From Bacteroidota bacterium (lineage in GTDB: Bacteria; Bacteroidota; Bacteroidia; Flavobacteriales_D; Crocinitomicaceae): DNA of 52,451 nt. The DNA is taken from assembly GCA_024280155.1 (NCBI GenBank), contig JAJRQQ010000109.1, positions 1 to 52,451 on the forward strand. Direction: 5' to 3'. The notes under the pieces were generated by a model. It ran no database searches and had not been told where the DNA came from. It saw nothing but the letters and a program-made list of their open reading frames with translations. The translations under genes were made by a program, and so were the position numbers. Of this stretch, positions 45,377 through 52,451 are shown piece after piece. Position 1 is the first letter of the stretch. Each line of letters starts with the position of its first letter.

Positions 45377-46450
45377 CTATTTCTTCATTACTCGTTCATC
45401 TTTCAAAATGGCACCGTTCTTATTGACCAACTGACCACATGCTGCATCGATATCTTTTCCACGACTTCTTCTTACGTGAACGATGAGGTTTCTTTTTTCT
45501 AAATAATCTGCAAATGCATCTGTTCTTTCAGGACTTGTGCGCTGAAAAATTCCATCATCAATTGGATTATATTCAATAATATTGATTTTACATGGGACAC
45601 ATTTCGCAAACTGTGCTAATTCTGCCGCATCTTCAATAGAATCGTTGAAATCTTTGAATATGATGTACTCAAAAGTAACACGAGTTCCTGTTTTAGCATG
45701 GAAATATTGAAGGGCTTCTCGCAAAGCATCTAAATCATTGGTGTCATTAATCTCCATGATTTTACTTCTTTTGGCATCATTTGCCGCATGAAGAGATAAG
45801 GCTAAATTGAATTTCACTTCATCATCGCCCAATTTTTTAATCATTTTTGCAATTCCAGCAGTAGAAACGGTAATACGTTTTGGCGACATTCCTAAACCTT
45901 CTTCAGAAGTAATCAACTCTATCGAACGGAGTATATTTTTGTAGTTGAGCAAAGGTTCGCCCATTCCCATGTACACAATGTTTGATAGTGGTTTGTTGTA
46001 TTTTTCTTCGGCAAGATTTCGCAAATAAACGACTTGATCAACGATTTCACCTTCTGTCAAGTTTCGCATGAGTTTTAATTTTCCCGTAGCGCAGAACTCA
46101 CAAGCTAAACTGCACCCAATTTGAGAAGATATACAAGCTGTTGTTCGATTGGTGGTTGGAATTAGAACACCTTCAACGACTTTATTCTCCCCGACTGTAA
46201 AAGCACATTTAATGGTTTTATCAGAGCTAATTTGTTGGTCTTGAAGTTTAATGTGGTCAATGAAAAAAGCATCCTTTAGTTTCTCTCGAAGTGCCAAAGA
46301 AAGATTTGTCATGTCATCAAAAGATTCCGCATTTTTCTGCCACAACCATTCGAAAATTTGTTTCGCACGAAAAGGTTTTTCATTGAAATCAGATAGGGCA
46401 TTTTTTATCTCTTTCAAAGAAAGCGTTCGAATGTTTTTCTTTTTCTCCAT
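45377..46450 (-). CDS. rlmN: dual-specificity 23S rRNA/tRNA methyltransferase RlmN
   Basis: This radical-SAM enzyme methylates C2 of A2503 in 23S rRNA and A37 in some tRNAs. The 357-residue protein has the iron-sulfur triad Cys113-Cys117-Cys120 in GCSLACEFCATGKL, the methyl-carrying Cys338 in DAACGQL, and YMGMGEPLLNY. Length is standard. A -7 box (TACTTTTG) ends only five bases before the ATG at 46450, so the mRNA may be nearly leaderless. The 166-bp gap downstream (45211-45376) shows no clear terminator; it is the upstream region of the split sensor gene. Confidence 0.97.
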   Translation of the reverse strand: MEKKKNIRTLSLKEIKNALSDFNEKPFRAKQIFEWLWQKNAESFDDMTNLSLALREKLKDAFFIDHIKLQDQQISSDKTIKCAFTVGENKVVEGVLIPTTNRTTACISSQIGCSLACEFCATGKLKLMRNLTEGEIVDQVVYLRNLAEEKYNKPLSNIVYMGMGEPLLNYKNILRSIELITSEEGLGMSPKRITVSTAGIAKMIKKLGDDEVKFNLALSLHAANDAKRSKIMEINDTNDLDALREALQYFHAKTGTRVTFEYIIFKDFNDSIEDAAELAQFAKCVPCKINIIEYNPIDDGIFQRTSPERTDAFADYLEKRNLIVHVRRSRGKDIDAACGQLVNKNGAILKDERVMKK

Positions 46451-46455
46451 TGCTA

Positions 46456-46463
46456 CAAAAGTA
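46456..46463 (-). promoter_or_regulatory. -7 promoter box (TACTTTTG) of rlmN
   Basis: On the minus strand TACTTTTG matches TAnnTTTG. The box ends five bases before the rlmN ATG, so the transcript could begin at or very near the start codon. Confidence 0.5.
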
Positions 46464-46530
46464 CATTATTTTCTTGCTAATCGTTGAGAACTAGAAATGA
46501 AATTATTTCAGGTCTGATTCATTTATAAAA

Positions 46531-46935
46531 TCAATGCAATTTCTGAACTGTTTTTTGCAAATTTTCATACAACTCTTCCAAAGATGCATCTGAATTTTCA
46601 AATCCGTAACGAGATTGATCACATTGTTCAAATATGTTTCGAATTTCTGACTGTAATTCAGGGTTGGTTTTCTCAGACAATTGAACTAACAATTCATTTC
46701 GTGAAAGTTTATTTTCTTCAGTTGATAGGAAATTTTCAATCGCAGCACGTAATATTTTCTCTGTTTTAATAAAGAATAAATCTTTCTCTCCGCTATCTAA
46801 AGCTGCTTTTACTTCTAACATTGGAATAACTTTTCGTTCTTTTCGTATGGGTTTCTCTTCGTCGTTTTCATCTTTTCTTTTTCGGATAAAAACAAAGAAT
46901 AGCAGAGCAAGAACGATGGGTGTTCCAGTGAGCAA
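46531..46935 (-). pseudogene. batD: BatD C-terminal part in shifted frame (membrane helix and cytoplasmic tail)
   Basis: This 134-codon frame reads LLTGTPIVLALLFFVFIRKR, a C-terminal membrane helix with basic stop-transfer, then a charged helical tail ending TVQKLH. It has no proper start (TTG only). It is the expected C-terminus of BatD, which otherwise ends in a nonsense tail after KTPIFG. One extra T in the minus-strand T5 tract (forward 46938-46942) restores VKTPIFWLLTGTPIV and a protein of about 557 residues. Confidence 0.8.
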
Positions 46936-48203
46936 CCAAAAATTGGCGTTTTAACGAACGATTCTTTGTCAGATGGCTGACTTTTTTCAAAATCTTCACT
47001 CATCAATTCATTGTCGTTTTCTGTTTCAGAATCTACTTGGGAAATATAAGTTGGGTCTTTCTTTATCGTTAAAGTGTCAGGTGAACTTTGTAAAGTCACA
47101 TATTTTTCTTGTTTTGGGTCAAAGTAGGAAATCGAAGTTGAAGGAAGCACAACTTCTCCCGCGTTATTCACTTGAATGTTATATGCGTAACTTATTTCTC
47201 CTTCAGCACCTGTAGAATTGAAACTGTAATTTTCTTCTATTTCGGGGTCACCGTAAACGATGAATCCTTTGGGTAAATGCAATGTTGGTTCTACTGTGTT
47301 TTGGATGTTCCCTTTCCCTTTTACAGTGACAATCATCTTAAAAACATCGCCTTGTTGCAATTGAATACTGTCTATTTTTCGATCAATTGAGAATTCTCCA
47401 ACACCACCGATAAAATCATTAGGCGCACCATCAGGCAATGGCTTTATATGTACAATCGCTGCATTCGATTTAAATTGATACCCTTTAAAATTTTGGTTCA
47501 ATTTCATGGTGAAAGGTAAAATTTTCAAATCACCCGTTCCCGTAGGGAAAATAACGCTTTTATCGTATTCAAAGGCATAGAAAACTTCATTCTTGAATTT
47601 TTCACGTTCAACAATGATGCGTTTACCCCCTGCAATTTTTGCTTTATCAATGGTGCCCGGAATTTCATACGTTTGATAACCTTCTAAATGTGTTGGTTCA
47701 AATCGTGAAAATATTTTAGCAGCAACAACAATTGGTTCTCCTTCGTAAATGGTTTTCTTGTTGGTTTCAATGATTCCAAAAGCCGGATTGTTTAATTGGT
47801 CACTGGACACATCGGTCGAAACCATCGGTGTATTTCCTCCAATTTCAATATCTACTGTATTTGATGGATAGGTTTTGTTGCCTTTTTTTATGTATGCAGG
47901 ACCGATGGTGTATTTCCCTTTTTTGCCAATTGCACCTGTTTGAGAAAAGTAATAATACGTAATGATTTCGCCTGTATTATAGTCCATTTCTGACTCCACT
48001 CCATTGAGAACATCATAGCCGTGAACAAATGAACTTGGGAGATTGTCAATTTCTATTTGTCCTTCAACGTTGGAACGAACAGTGATCGTGAAAACTTCCC
48101 CAACTTCAGCATTTGTAGGTTCAATGGTTAGTTCAACTTCAGGTTTTTGAGCAAATAAAATTTGCGTCAACAATAAAAATGATATGAGAATTATTCCTTT
48201 CAT
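46815..48203 (-). CDS. batD: BatD, aerotolerance operon protein, N-terminal part before a frameshift
   Basis: BatD is an exported, membrane-anchored beta-domain protein of the Bat complex. The part visible here has a signal peptide (to about 18, ILFAQ) and two or three beta-sandwich domains (EPTNAEVGEVFTITVRSNVE, later IQLQQGDVFKMIVTVKGKGN and EVVLPSTSISYFDPK). After about residue 422 the frame runs into 40 non-native residues (GCSLEHPSFLLC onward) and stops at 46815, while the true membrane helix continues in another frame. A one-base deletion at 46938-46952 explains this. The ATG at 48203 overlaps the stop of the TPR gene by one base, consistent with an operon. Confidence 0.88.
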   Translation of the reverse strand: MKGIILISFLLLTQILFAQKPEVELTIEPTNAEVGEVFTITVRSNVEGQIEIDNLPSSFVHGYDVLNGVESEMDYNTGEIITYYYFSQTGAIGKKGKYTIGPAYIKKGNKTYPSNTVDIEIGGNTPMVSTDVSSDQLNNPAFGIIETNKKTIYEGEPIVVAAKIFSRFEPTHLEGYQTYEIPGTIDKAKIAGGKRIIVEREKFKNEVFYAFEYDKSVIFPTGTGDLKILPFTMKLNQNFKGYQFKSNAAIVHIKPLPDGAPNDFIGGVGEFSIDRKIDSIQLQQGDVFKMIVTVKGKGNIQNTVEPTLHLPKGFIVYGDPEIEENYSFNSTGAEGEISYAYNIQVNNAGEVVLPSTSISYFDPKQEKYVTLQSSPDTLTIKKDPTYISQVDSETENDNELMSEDFEKSQPSDKESFVKTPIFGCSLEHPSFLLCYSLFLSEKEKMKTTKRNPYEKNEKLFQC

Positions 48204-48940
48204 TACCAGTCTTTTCCTGATTTCGGCGTTCCATTTCCTCCTTGTGAGCCGTTTACTTTACGTTTTGTTTCGGCTTCTTGTTTCATTAATTTATCCAAAA
48301 GTCGATCTACGGTTTTACTAGGTAAATTTGATTTATTCTTTTTCTGCCCATTTCCCTCTTGATTTTGGTCGCCTTGGTTTTGGTTGTTTTTTTCGTCGTT
48401 TTCTCCTTGATTTCCTTTGTTTTGATTCTGATTATTCTGATTGTCTTTTTGATTCTCGTTCTGTTGATCTTGATTATTTTGGTCTTTTTGATTGTCTTTG
48501 TTTTGCTGTTGCTGTTGATTCTTCAATTGACGAATGGCTTCGGATAAATTATACCGTGTTTGCTTATCGTTGGGATTCAATCTCAACGCCTCTTTGTAAG
48601 AATCAATCGCGCCTTGGTAATCTTTCTTTTTCATCTGCGCATTGCCTAAATTGTGATAATTATCGGCTTTTTCAATGTTCGTTTTCTTATTCTCACTGTT
48701 TTGACGATAAATTTCCTGTGCTTTCTCAAATTCTCTTGCTTTGTATGCAGATTGTGCAATTTCGTCGGATAAATCAATGTTTTCTGGAGCATTTTTTTGG
48801 GCAGATTCATAATACTTCAATGCTTCAGCGTATTCTTTGTTTTGATAAGCATCTCTTGCAGCCTCTAAAGAATCTCTCCACTGCTGACCGAAAGCAATGT
48901 TCAGAACAAAAAAGAATGCTATGCTGATTAAAAATTTCAT
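48203..48940 (-). CDS. BatC-like TPR protein with Asn/Gln-rich tail
   Basis: The 245-residue protein has a signal peptide (about 1-18), TPR repeats (about 22-125: RDAYQNKEYAEALKYYESAQ, YHNLGNAQMKKKDYQGAIDS, YKEALRLNPNDKQTRYNLSE) and a long Asn/Gln/Lys/Asp-rich low-complexity stretch (about 140-205). It matches BatC in position and layout; BatC is thought to be a periplasmic scaffold of the Bat complex. It overlaps BatB (ATGA) and BatD (one base), so translation of the three is probably coupled. Confidence 0.87.
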   Translation of the reverse strand: MKFLISIAFFFVLNIAFGQQWRDSLEAARDAYQNKEYAEALKYYESAQKNAPENIDLSDEIAQSAYKAREFEKAQEIYRQNSENKKTNIEKADNYHNLGNAQMKKKDYQGAIDSYKEALRLNPNDKQTRYNLSEAIRQLKNQQQQQNKDNQKDQNNQDQQNENQKDNQNNQNQNKGNQGENDEKNNQNQGDQNQEGNGQKKNKSNLPSKTVDRLLDKLMKQEAETKRKVNGSQGGNGTPKSGKDW

Positions 48941-50094
48941 TGCTTACGACTTAATTTACCCAATAGTTGAACGTACTGTTTTGACCATAAAATATACAGC
49001 AACCAACTGATGATTGCGATAAATAATGGGAGTTGATATTGTTCTTCTTTGACATCAAACTCTAAATTATCAATTTTTGTTCGTTTCATCTGGTTAATTT
49101 GTGTTAATAAACCTGAAAGATTTGGAAATTCACTCGAACTGATATTTGCATGACCGCCACCTTTTGCAGCAATTTCATTGATAAACCGAGGATTTAACTT
49201 CGATACAATGGTTTTTCCAATGGCATTTGTTTTATAACCTAATTCTGGTCGGTGTGGATTTTTTGGAATTAATCCGCCTTTTTTGGTTCCAATTCCAAGG
49301 ACGCTTAATTGAACTTTAGACTCTTTGATTTCCCTAAGAATTTCATCTGGATTTTCTTCGTGATTTTCACCATCCGTAACTAAAATAATTCCTTTCGTCG
49401 TTTTTTCTTCGGAGAACATTTCTTTCGAAACAAGTAATGCTTCAGCAATGTTTGTTCCTTGACTGGAAATCATTCTTGAATCAATGTCTTGAATGAATAA
49501 CTTTGCAGCAGAATAATCTCGAGTGAGAGGTAATTGAACAAAGGCAGAATTGGCAAATAAAACAATCCCGATTTTCTCTCCGTGCAAATTGTTGATTAGC
49601 TGCACCAATGCTCTTTTAGAAATGTCCAAGCGTGATAGTTCTTTGGAAATATCTTTGGTGTTCATTGAATTAGAAATGTCAAGTGCAACAACTAATTCTA
49701 ATGATTCTGTTGTTCCTGAAACTTTCTTCTTTCCATAAATAGGTTGTGCCAATGCGATAATGAGAAAAACGAGGGCGTTTCGTAGAAAGAAAAACCTTAA
49801 AAACCGTTGCGTACTCGAAACAGGTTGCATATAGGATGCTAAAACTCGTTCATTAATATCTTTTACTTGTTGATTGTGTCGCCAGATTTTGAAGAGAAAA
49901 ACAACTGTGATTAAAGCAAAAACAATCAATAAATTAAATGCTTGTGGAGTTTTGTACATAACATGGTCACCCGAAACAGACGAATCGCCAATGTTCCCAA
50001 TAATGAAAGAATATACACCCCAGAAGATAAGCTCCCAAAGAATGAGTAAACCCACAATCCATTGAAAATGATATGTAAATTTTGACTTATTCAT
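48937..50094 (-). CDS. batB: BatB, membrane-anchored VWA-domain protein
   Basis: The 385-residue protein has membrane helices near the N-terminus (about 12-33 and 48-65, with a further one near 95-112), a VWA domain (about 115-310) with an intact MIDAS (ALDISNSM, SSQGTNIAEA, VTDGENHEENP) and a C-terminal helix (about 350-368). BatB and BatA are thought to form a complex facing the periplasm or cytoplasm and regulated by MoxR ATPase. The ATG at 50094 is chosen since it overlaps the BatA stop by eight bases (ATGAATAA); the longer frame to 50121 is rejected. Confidence 0.9.
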   Translation of the reverse strand: MNKSKFTYHFQWIVGLLILWELIFWGVYSFIIGNIGDSSVSGDHVMYKTPQAFNLLIVFALITVVFLFKIWRHNQQVKDINERVLASYMQPVSSTQRFLRFFFLRNALVFLIIALAQPIYGKKKVSGTTESLELVVALDISNSMNTKDISKELSRLDISKRALVQLINNLHGEKIGIVLFANSAFVQLPLTRDYSAAKLFIQDIDSRMISSQGTNIAEALLVSKEMFSEEKTTKGIILVTDGENHEENPDEILREIKESKVQLSVLGIGTKKGGLIPKNPHRPELGYKTNAIGKTIVSKLNPRFINEIAAKGGGHANISSSEFPNLSGLLTQINQMKRTKIDNLEFDVKEEQYQLPLFIAIISWLLYILWSKQYVQLLGKLSRKQ

Positions 50095-51118
50095 TGTTTC
50101 TAAATAAAATAAGTTGTGCACTCCAAGTGAGAATTATCAATACAAAAGCCCAATTTAAAAATGCTTGAGGTGTACTTGGTGGTTCCGATTTGTAGTGGAG
50201 GTCCTCCATTTTTCGTTTTTCTAATTTCTCAATTTCTTTGTAAATCTCACGCAAACTTTTTTCATCAGTCGCTCTAAAATATTGACCGCCCGTTAGTTCT
50301 GCAATTTTCATTAAGGTAACTTCATCAATTTCAACAGGCATATTTTGGTATTGTACGCCAAATGGAGTAAAAACAGGGGAAAGGGCTTGACCATTCTTAC
50401 CAACTCCAATGGTGTAAACGCGAATATTTTTAGCTAAAGCTAATTCTGCCGCATCTAACGGTGATATTTCTCCAGAATTATTACTTCCATCGGTTAGGAG
50501 GATGATTACTTTAGAAGGAATGCTGTCATTTCTCAAACGAGTAACGGCCGTACCCAATCCGGTTCCAATGGCAGTTCCGCCTTCAATTCTTTCTCCGTTA
50601 ATTTCGTCTATCTGTTTTTTGAGCACATCGTAATCCAGTGTAGCAGGACAAGCGGTGTAAGCTTCACCAGCATAAACAACTAATCCAATTCTGTCTCCCT
50701 CACGTCCATCAACGAAGTTTTTCGCAACTTTTTTTGCTGCCTCCAATCGATTGGGGTCAAAATCTTTGGCCATCATTGACATTGAAACATCCATTGCGAG
50801 AATAATATCTATTCCATCTTTATAATCTTTACTCGATTTCTGGTGCATGCTCCAATGAAATGGTTTTGCCATTGCGAAAATAAGCAGGACAGCAATCATT
50901 CCGTAGGAAAGTAAAATAATTTCTCTCAGTCGAGCAATACCGATTGATGCAATATTTTGTTGCTCTTCAGTTGAACGAGAGTATTTCACATCTCCTTTTC
51001 GGTTTTTTTCGACCAGAAAAAGAAGAATGAGCACAAAAGGAACAACCGCCAATAGCCAAAGCCAATTCGGTGAGAAGAATTCGTATTCCCAAAAGCGTAT
51101 GTTCCAATTATTCAGCAT
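50087..51118 (-). CDS. batA: BatA, membrane-anchored VWA-domain protein
   Basis: The 343-residue protein has an N-terminal helix (about 18-36; LWLLAVVPFVLILLFLV), a second helix near 65-82, a VWA domain (about 88-280) with MIDAS residues in AMDVSMSMMAKDFDPNRLEA, EGGTAIGTGLGTA and LTDGSNNSGE, and a C-terminal helix (about 318-338). The start at ATG 51118 is preferred over a TTG at 51124. Its ATG lies inside the end of the upstream gene (11-bp overlap), so it is co-translated in the operon. It pairs with BatB. Confidence 0.92.
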   Translation of the reverse strand: MLNNWNIRFWEYEFFSPNWLWLLAVVPFVLILLFLVEKNRKGDVKYSRSTEEQQNIASIGIARLREIILLSYGMIAVLLIFAMAKPFHWSMHQKSSKDYKDGIDIILAMDVSMSMMAKDFDPNRLEAAKKVAKNFVDGREGDRIGLVVYAGEAYTACPATLDYDVLKKQIDEINGERIEGGTAIGTGLGTAVTRLRNDSIPSKVIILLTDGSNNSGEISPLDAAELALAKNIRVYTIGVGKNGQALSPVFTPFGVQYQNMPVEIDEVTLMKIAELTGGQYFRATDEKSLREIYKEIEKLEKRKMEDLHYKSEPPSTPQAFLNWAFVLIILTWSAQLILFRNNE

Positions 51119-52064
51119 TGTCAAAATCTAATGGACTTGTTTCTGCAACAATTTGCTTGGCAAGTGTTGATACTCTTAAAATAGCTATGGTATCCGGTTT
51201 GGATTTCGCAAATTTAACCATGTCGGAATGTGAAAGAATGGTTGTGATAGCATCAACGGTTTCCTTATTCAATCCTTTCTGGGTTAATAATAATTTTGTT
51301 TCGTAGGTTGTTTTCTCTAACAAAGAAATTTCATAACGACTGGTTAAATAGGAGCGAAGAATAAAAGATAACTCAATGAAATGTTCTTTCAATTTTCCAT
51401 TCTCCCACATTTTTGCTTTTTCCAATCCTTCGATGGCGAGAATGGTTCGTTCTTTCAAACTCATCACCCTTGGTTCTTCGATTTCCACCTCTTCTTTTTT
51501 CTTTCTAAAAGTGAAATAGAGAATTATCGCAAAAATCAGAATGACAAAAATCCACCAATAATTTGTAATAAATTCGATGATGGAAAAAGGTTTGTCAGGG
51601 ATGTCAGCATATTTTTCTTTGATGTCATAAATATCAATACCGTCTTCTTTTGGCAAAAGATTTACTTTCAAAGAAAGTGCATCAAACTGATAGGTTGAAT
51701 CGTTAATGACAATTGAAGTTGGTGGTATAACAAATAAACCACTGTCCCATGCAGTAACCACATATTGACCTTCCCAGAATTTTTGAGAATGGTCGAAAAT
51801 AAAAGTATCGATAAAAGGTTGTAAAATTTCAAAATCAATCCCTTCTGAAGACAAATCGCCTGTTTCAGAAATCATTCTTGCTTCAATTACATCTTGTTTG
51901 GCCTGAAATAGAATGGTATCTTCTTTATTCGTTAGTAAAGAATAAGAAACAATCACAGGTTCACCAATGGCAATTTCACTGTGTGATATTTGCTGGTCGA
52001 GTCTTTGTCCCAACGCAGCAGTGCTGAGTATGAAAATAAGATATGTCCACCCAATAATTCTCAT
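51108..52064 (-). CDS. Bat-operon membrane protein with BatD-like N-terminal domain (function unknown)
   Basis: The 318-residue protein has a signal peptide (about 1-19), an exported beta-rich domain (about 20-165; SHSEIAIGEPVIVSYSLLT resembles a BatD repeat), one membrane helix (about 175-192; WWIFVILIFAIILYF) and a cytoplasmic helical tail (about 200-318). This gene is common between DUF58 and BatA in Bacteroidota aerotolerance loci and is usually left unnamed. It overlaps the DUF58 gene (ATGA) and BatA, so it is part of the same translational unit. It may be a second BatD-like subunit (inference). Confidence 0.82.
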   Translation of the reverse strand: MRIIGWTYLIFILSTAALGQRLDQQISHSEIAIGEPVIVSYSLLTNKEDTILFQAKQDVIEARMISETGDLSSEGIDFEILQPFIDTFIFDHSQKFWEGQYVVTAWDSGLFVIPPTSIVINDSTYQFDALSLKVNLLPKEDGIDIYDIKEKYADIPDKPFSIIEFITNYWWIFVILIFAIILYFTFRKKKEEVEIEEPRVMSLKERTILAIEGLEKAKMWENGKLKEHFIELSFILRSYLTSRYEISLLEKTTYETKLLLTQKGLNKETVDAITTILSHSDMVKFAKSKPDTIAILRVSTLAKQIVAETSPLDFDNAE

Positions 52065-52451
52065 CTATTCTGAAAAAGTTTAACGAGTGGTTGAATGAAA
52101 TCATCTTCAGTTGCAATGGTTGTGTAATCAATGCCTGATTTTTGAAATTCTTTGGCTAATTTTTCTTCGTGTCTGATAAAATTTTCTCGGTGAATATCTT
52201 GAGCTTTTTTACTGTTGGTATTTACCCAAGATGTTTTTCCAGTTTCAGCATTGAATAATTGCACAATTCCCATTTTAGGCAATTCTTTCTCCGCATGATC
52301 GACTAATCTCAGTGCAACCATATCATGTTTTTTGCGAGAGACTTTCATTCCTTCCATAAAATCATTGCTGTCCATAAAATCACTGATCACAAAAGCAATG
52401 CTTCTTTTTTTCTGAGTATTTCGGAAGAATTTCAATCCTTCGTTTATGTTG
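52061..52451 (-). CDS. DUF58-family protein, C-terminal part (gene runs off the window)
   Basis: The open frame continues past the window edge; the 3' 130 codons are present. They contain VISDFMDSNDFMEGMKVSRK and MVALRLVDHAEKELPKMG, typical of the C-terminal half of DUF58 proteins, which have a degenerate VWA-like fold and are usually encoded beside MoxR ATPases and Bat genes. A MoxR gene is expected just outside the window. The stop overlaps the next gene as ATGA. Confidence 0.88.
   Translation of the reverse strand, partial: NINEGLKFFRNTQKKRSIAFVISDFMDSNDFMEGMKVSRKKHDMVALRLVDHAEKELPKMGIVQLFNAETGKTSWVNTNSKKAQDIHRENFIRHEEKLAKEFQKSGIDYTTIATEDDFIQPLVKLFQNR

Noticed and set aside
48328-48927. 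A 199-codon open frame antisense to the BatC-like gene
   Set aside because: It is a by-product of the low-complexity N/Q tract on the opposite strand. Its translation is rich in L, F, C and V with no family motif, and it lies inside a well-supported gene.
1-52451. tRNA, rRNA, CRISPR arrays, prophage or toxin-antitoxin pairs
   Set aside because: I looked for cloverleaf-like sequences, spaced direct repeats, phage structural or integrase motifs, and small adjacent gene pairs of toxin-antitoxin type, and saw none.

Overview
The window looks like a chromosomal segment of a low-G+C Bacteroidota, most likely Flavobacteriales (possibly Crocinitomicaceae/Fluviicola-like; the family is a guess). The evidence is type IX secretion sorting domains (types A and B), TAnnTTTG promoter boxes, a BatA-D aerotolerance operon with a DUF58 gene, a TamB/TamL pair, split transketolase subunits, LytTR/propeller two-component genes and IS66 relics. 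No rRNA, tRNA, CRISPR array, phage or complete mobile element was seen.

Layout. 0-4 kb: a partial secreted protein on the minus strand, then two coupled secreted genes on the plus strand (S8 protease and a propeller-like protein), both with type A sorting tails. The protease signal peptide is written in six ACTTT repeats. 4-8.4 kb: two linked amidohydrolase-superfamily genes (-). 8.5-10.1 kb: a small membrane protein and hflX (+). 10.14-10.63 kb: a decayed IS66 element. 10.7-15 kb: an operon (-) of transketolase N-subunit, a VWA-domain protein, transketolase C-subunit and a class III aminotransferase. 15.2-19.4 kb: a large type B sorted protein with a frameshifted signal peptide, GAPDH and a TonB-plug-only protein (+). 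A 58-bp perfect palindrome follows, then manC and a SprT-like gene (-).

21.2-24.3 kb: MlaE/MlaF-like ABC genes and rmuC (+). 24.3-26 kb: an Omp85 protein (-). 26.1-27.1 kb: a tiny lipoprotein with its own promoter and terminator, and a VanW-family gene. 27.1-27.5 kb has no intact gene but may hold an IS66 N-terminal fragment. 27.5-34.2 kb: tamB (frameshifted) and tamL. 34.2-39.4 kb: an operon (-) of purF, a histidine kinase, gpmI and a phosphoesterase lipoprotein. 39.6-41.5 kb: an OmpA-family protein. 41.6-45.2 kb: a LytTR regulator and a propeller sensor kinase split by an in-frame TAG. 45.4-46.5 kb: rlmN. 46.5-52.4 kb: the Bat operon (-): DUF58 (partial), a membrane protein, BatA, BatB, TPR/BatC, and BatD (frameshifted).

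Most of the window concerns the cell envelope: secreted type IX cargo, outer-membrane assembly (Omp85, TamB/TamL), lipid transport (Mla-like), OmpA anchoring and the Bat complex, interleaved with central metabolism (transketolase, GAPDH, GpmI, PurF, ManC). Four otherwise intact genes carry a single-base lesion. Three of these fit one missing T in a coding-strand T tract. They are either real mutations or switches, or sequencing errors, and the raw reads must decide. No wholly new multigene system is evident. The strongest unusual signal is the pentanucleotide repeat in the protease signal peptide, which has the architecture of a phase-variation switch.
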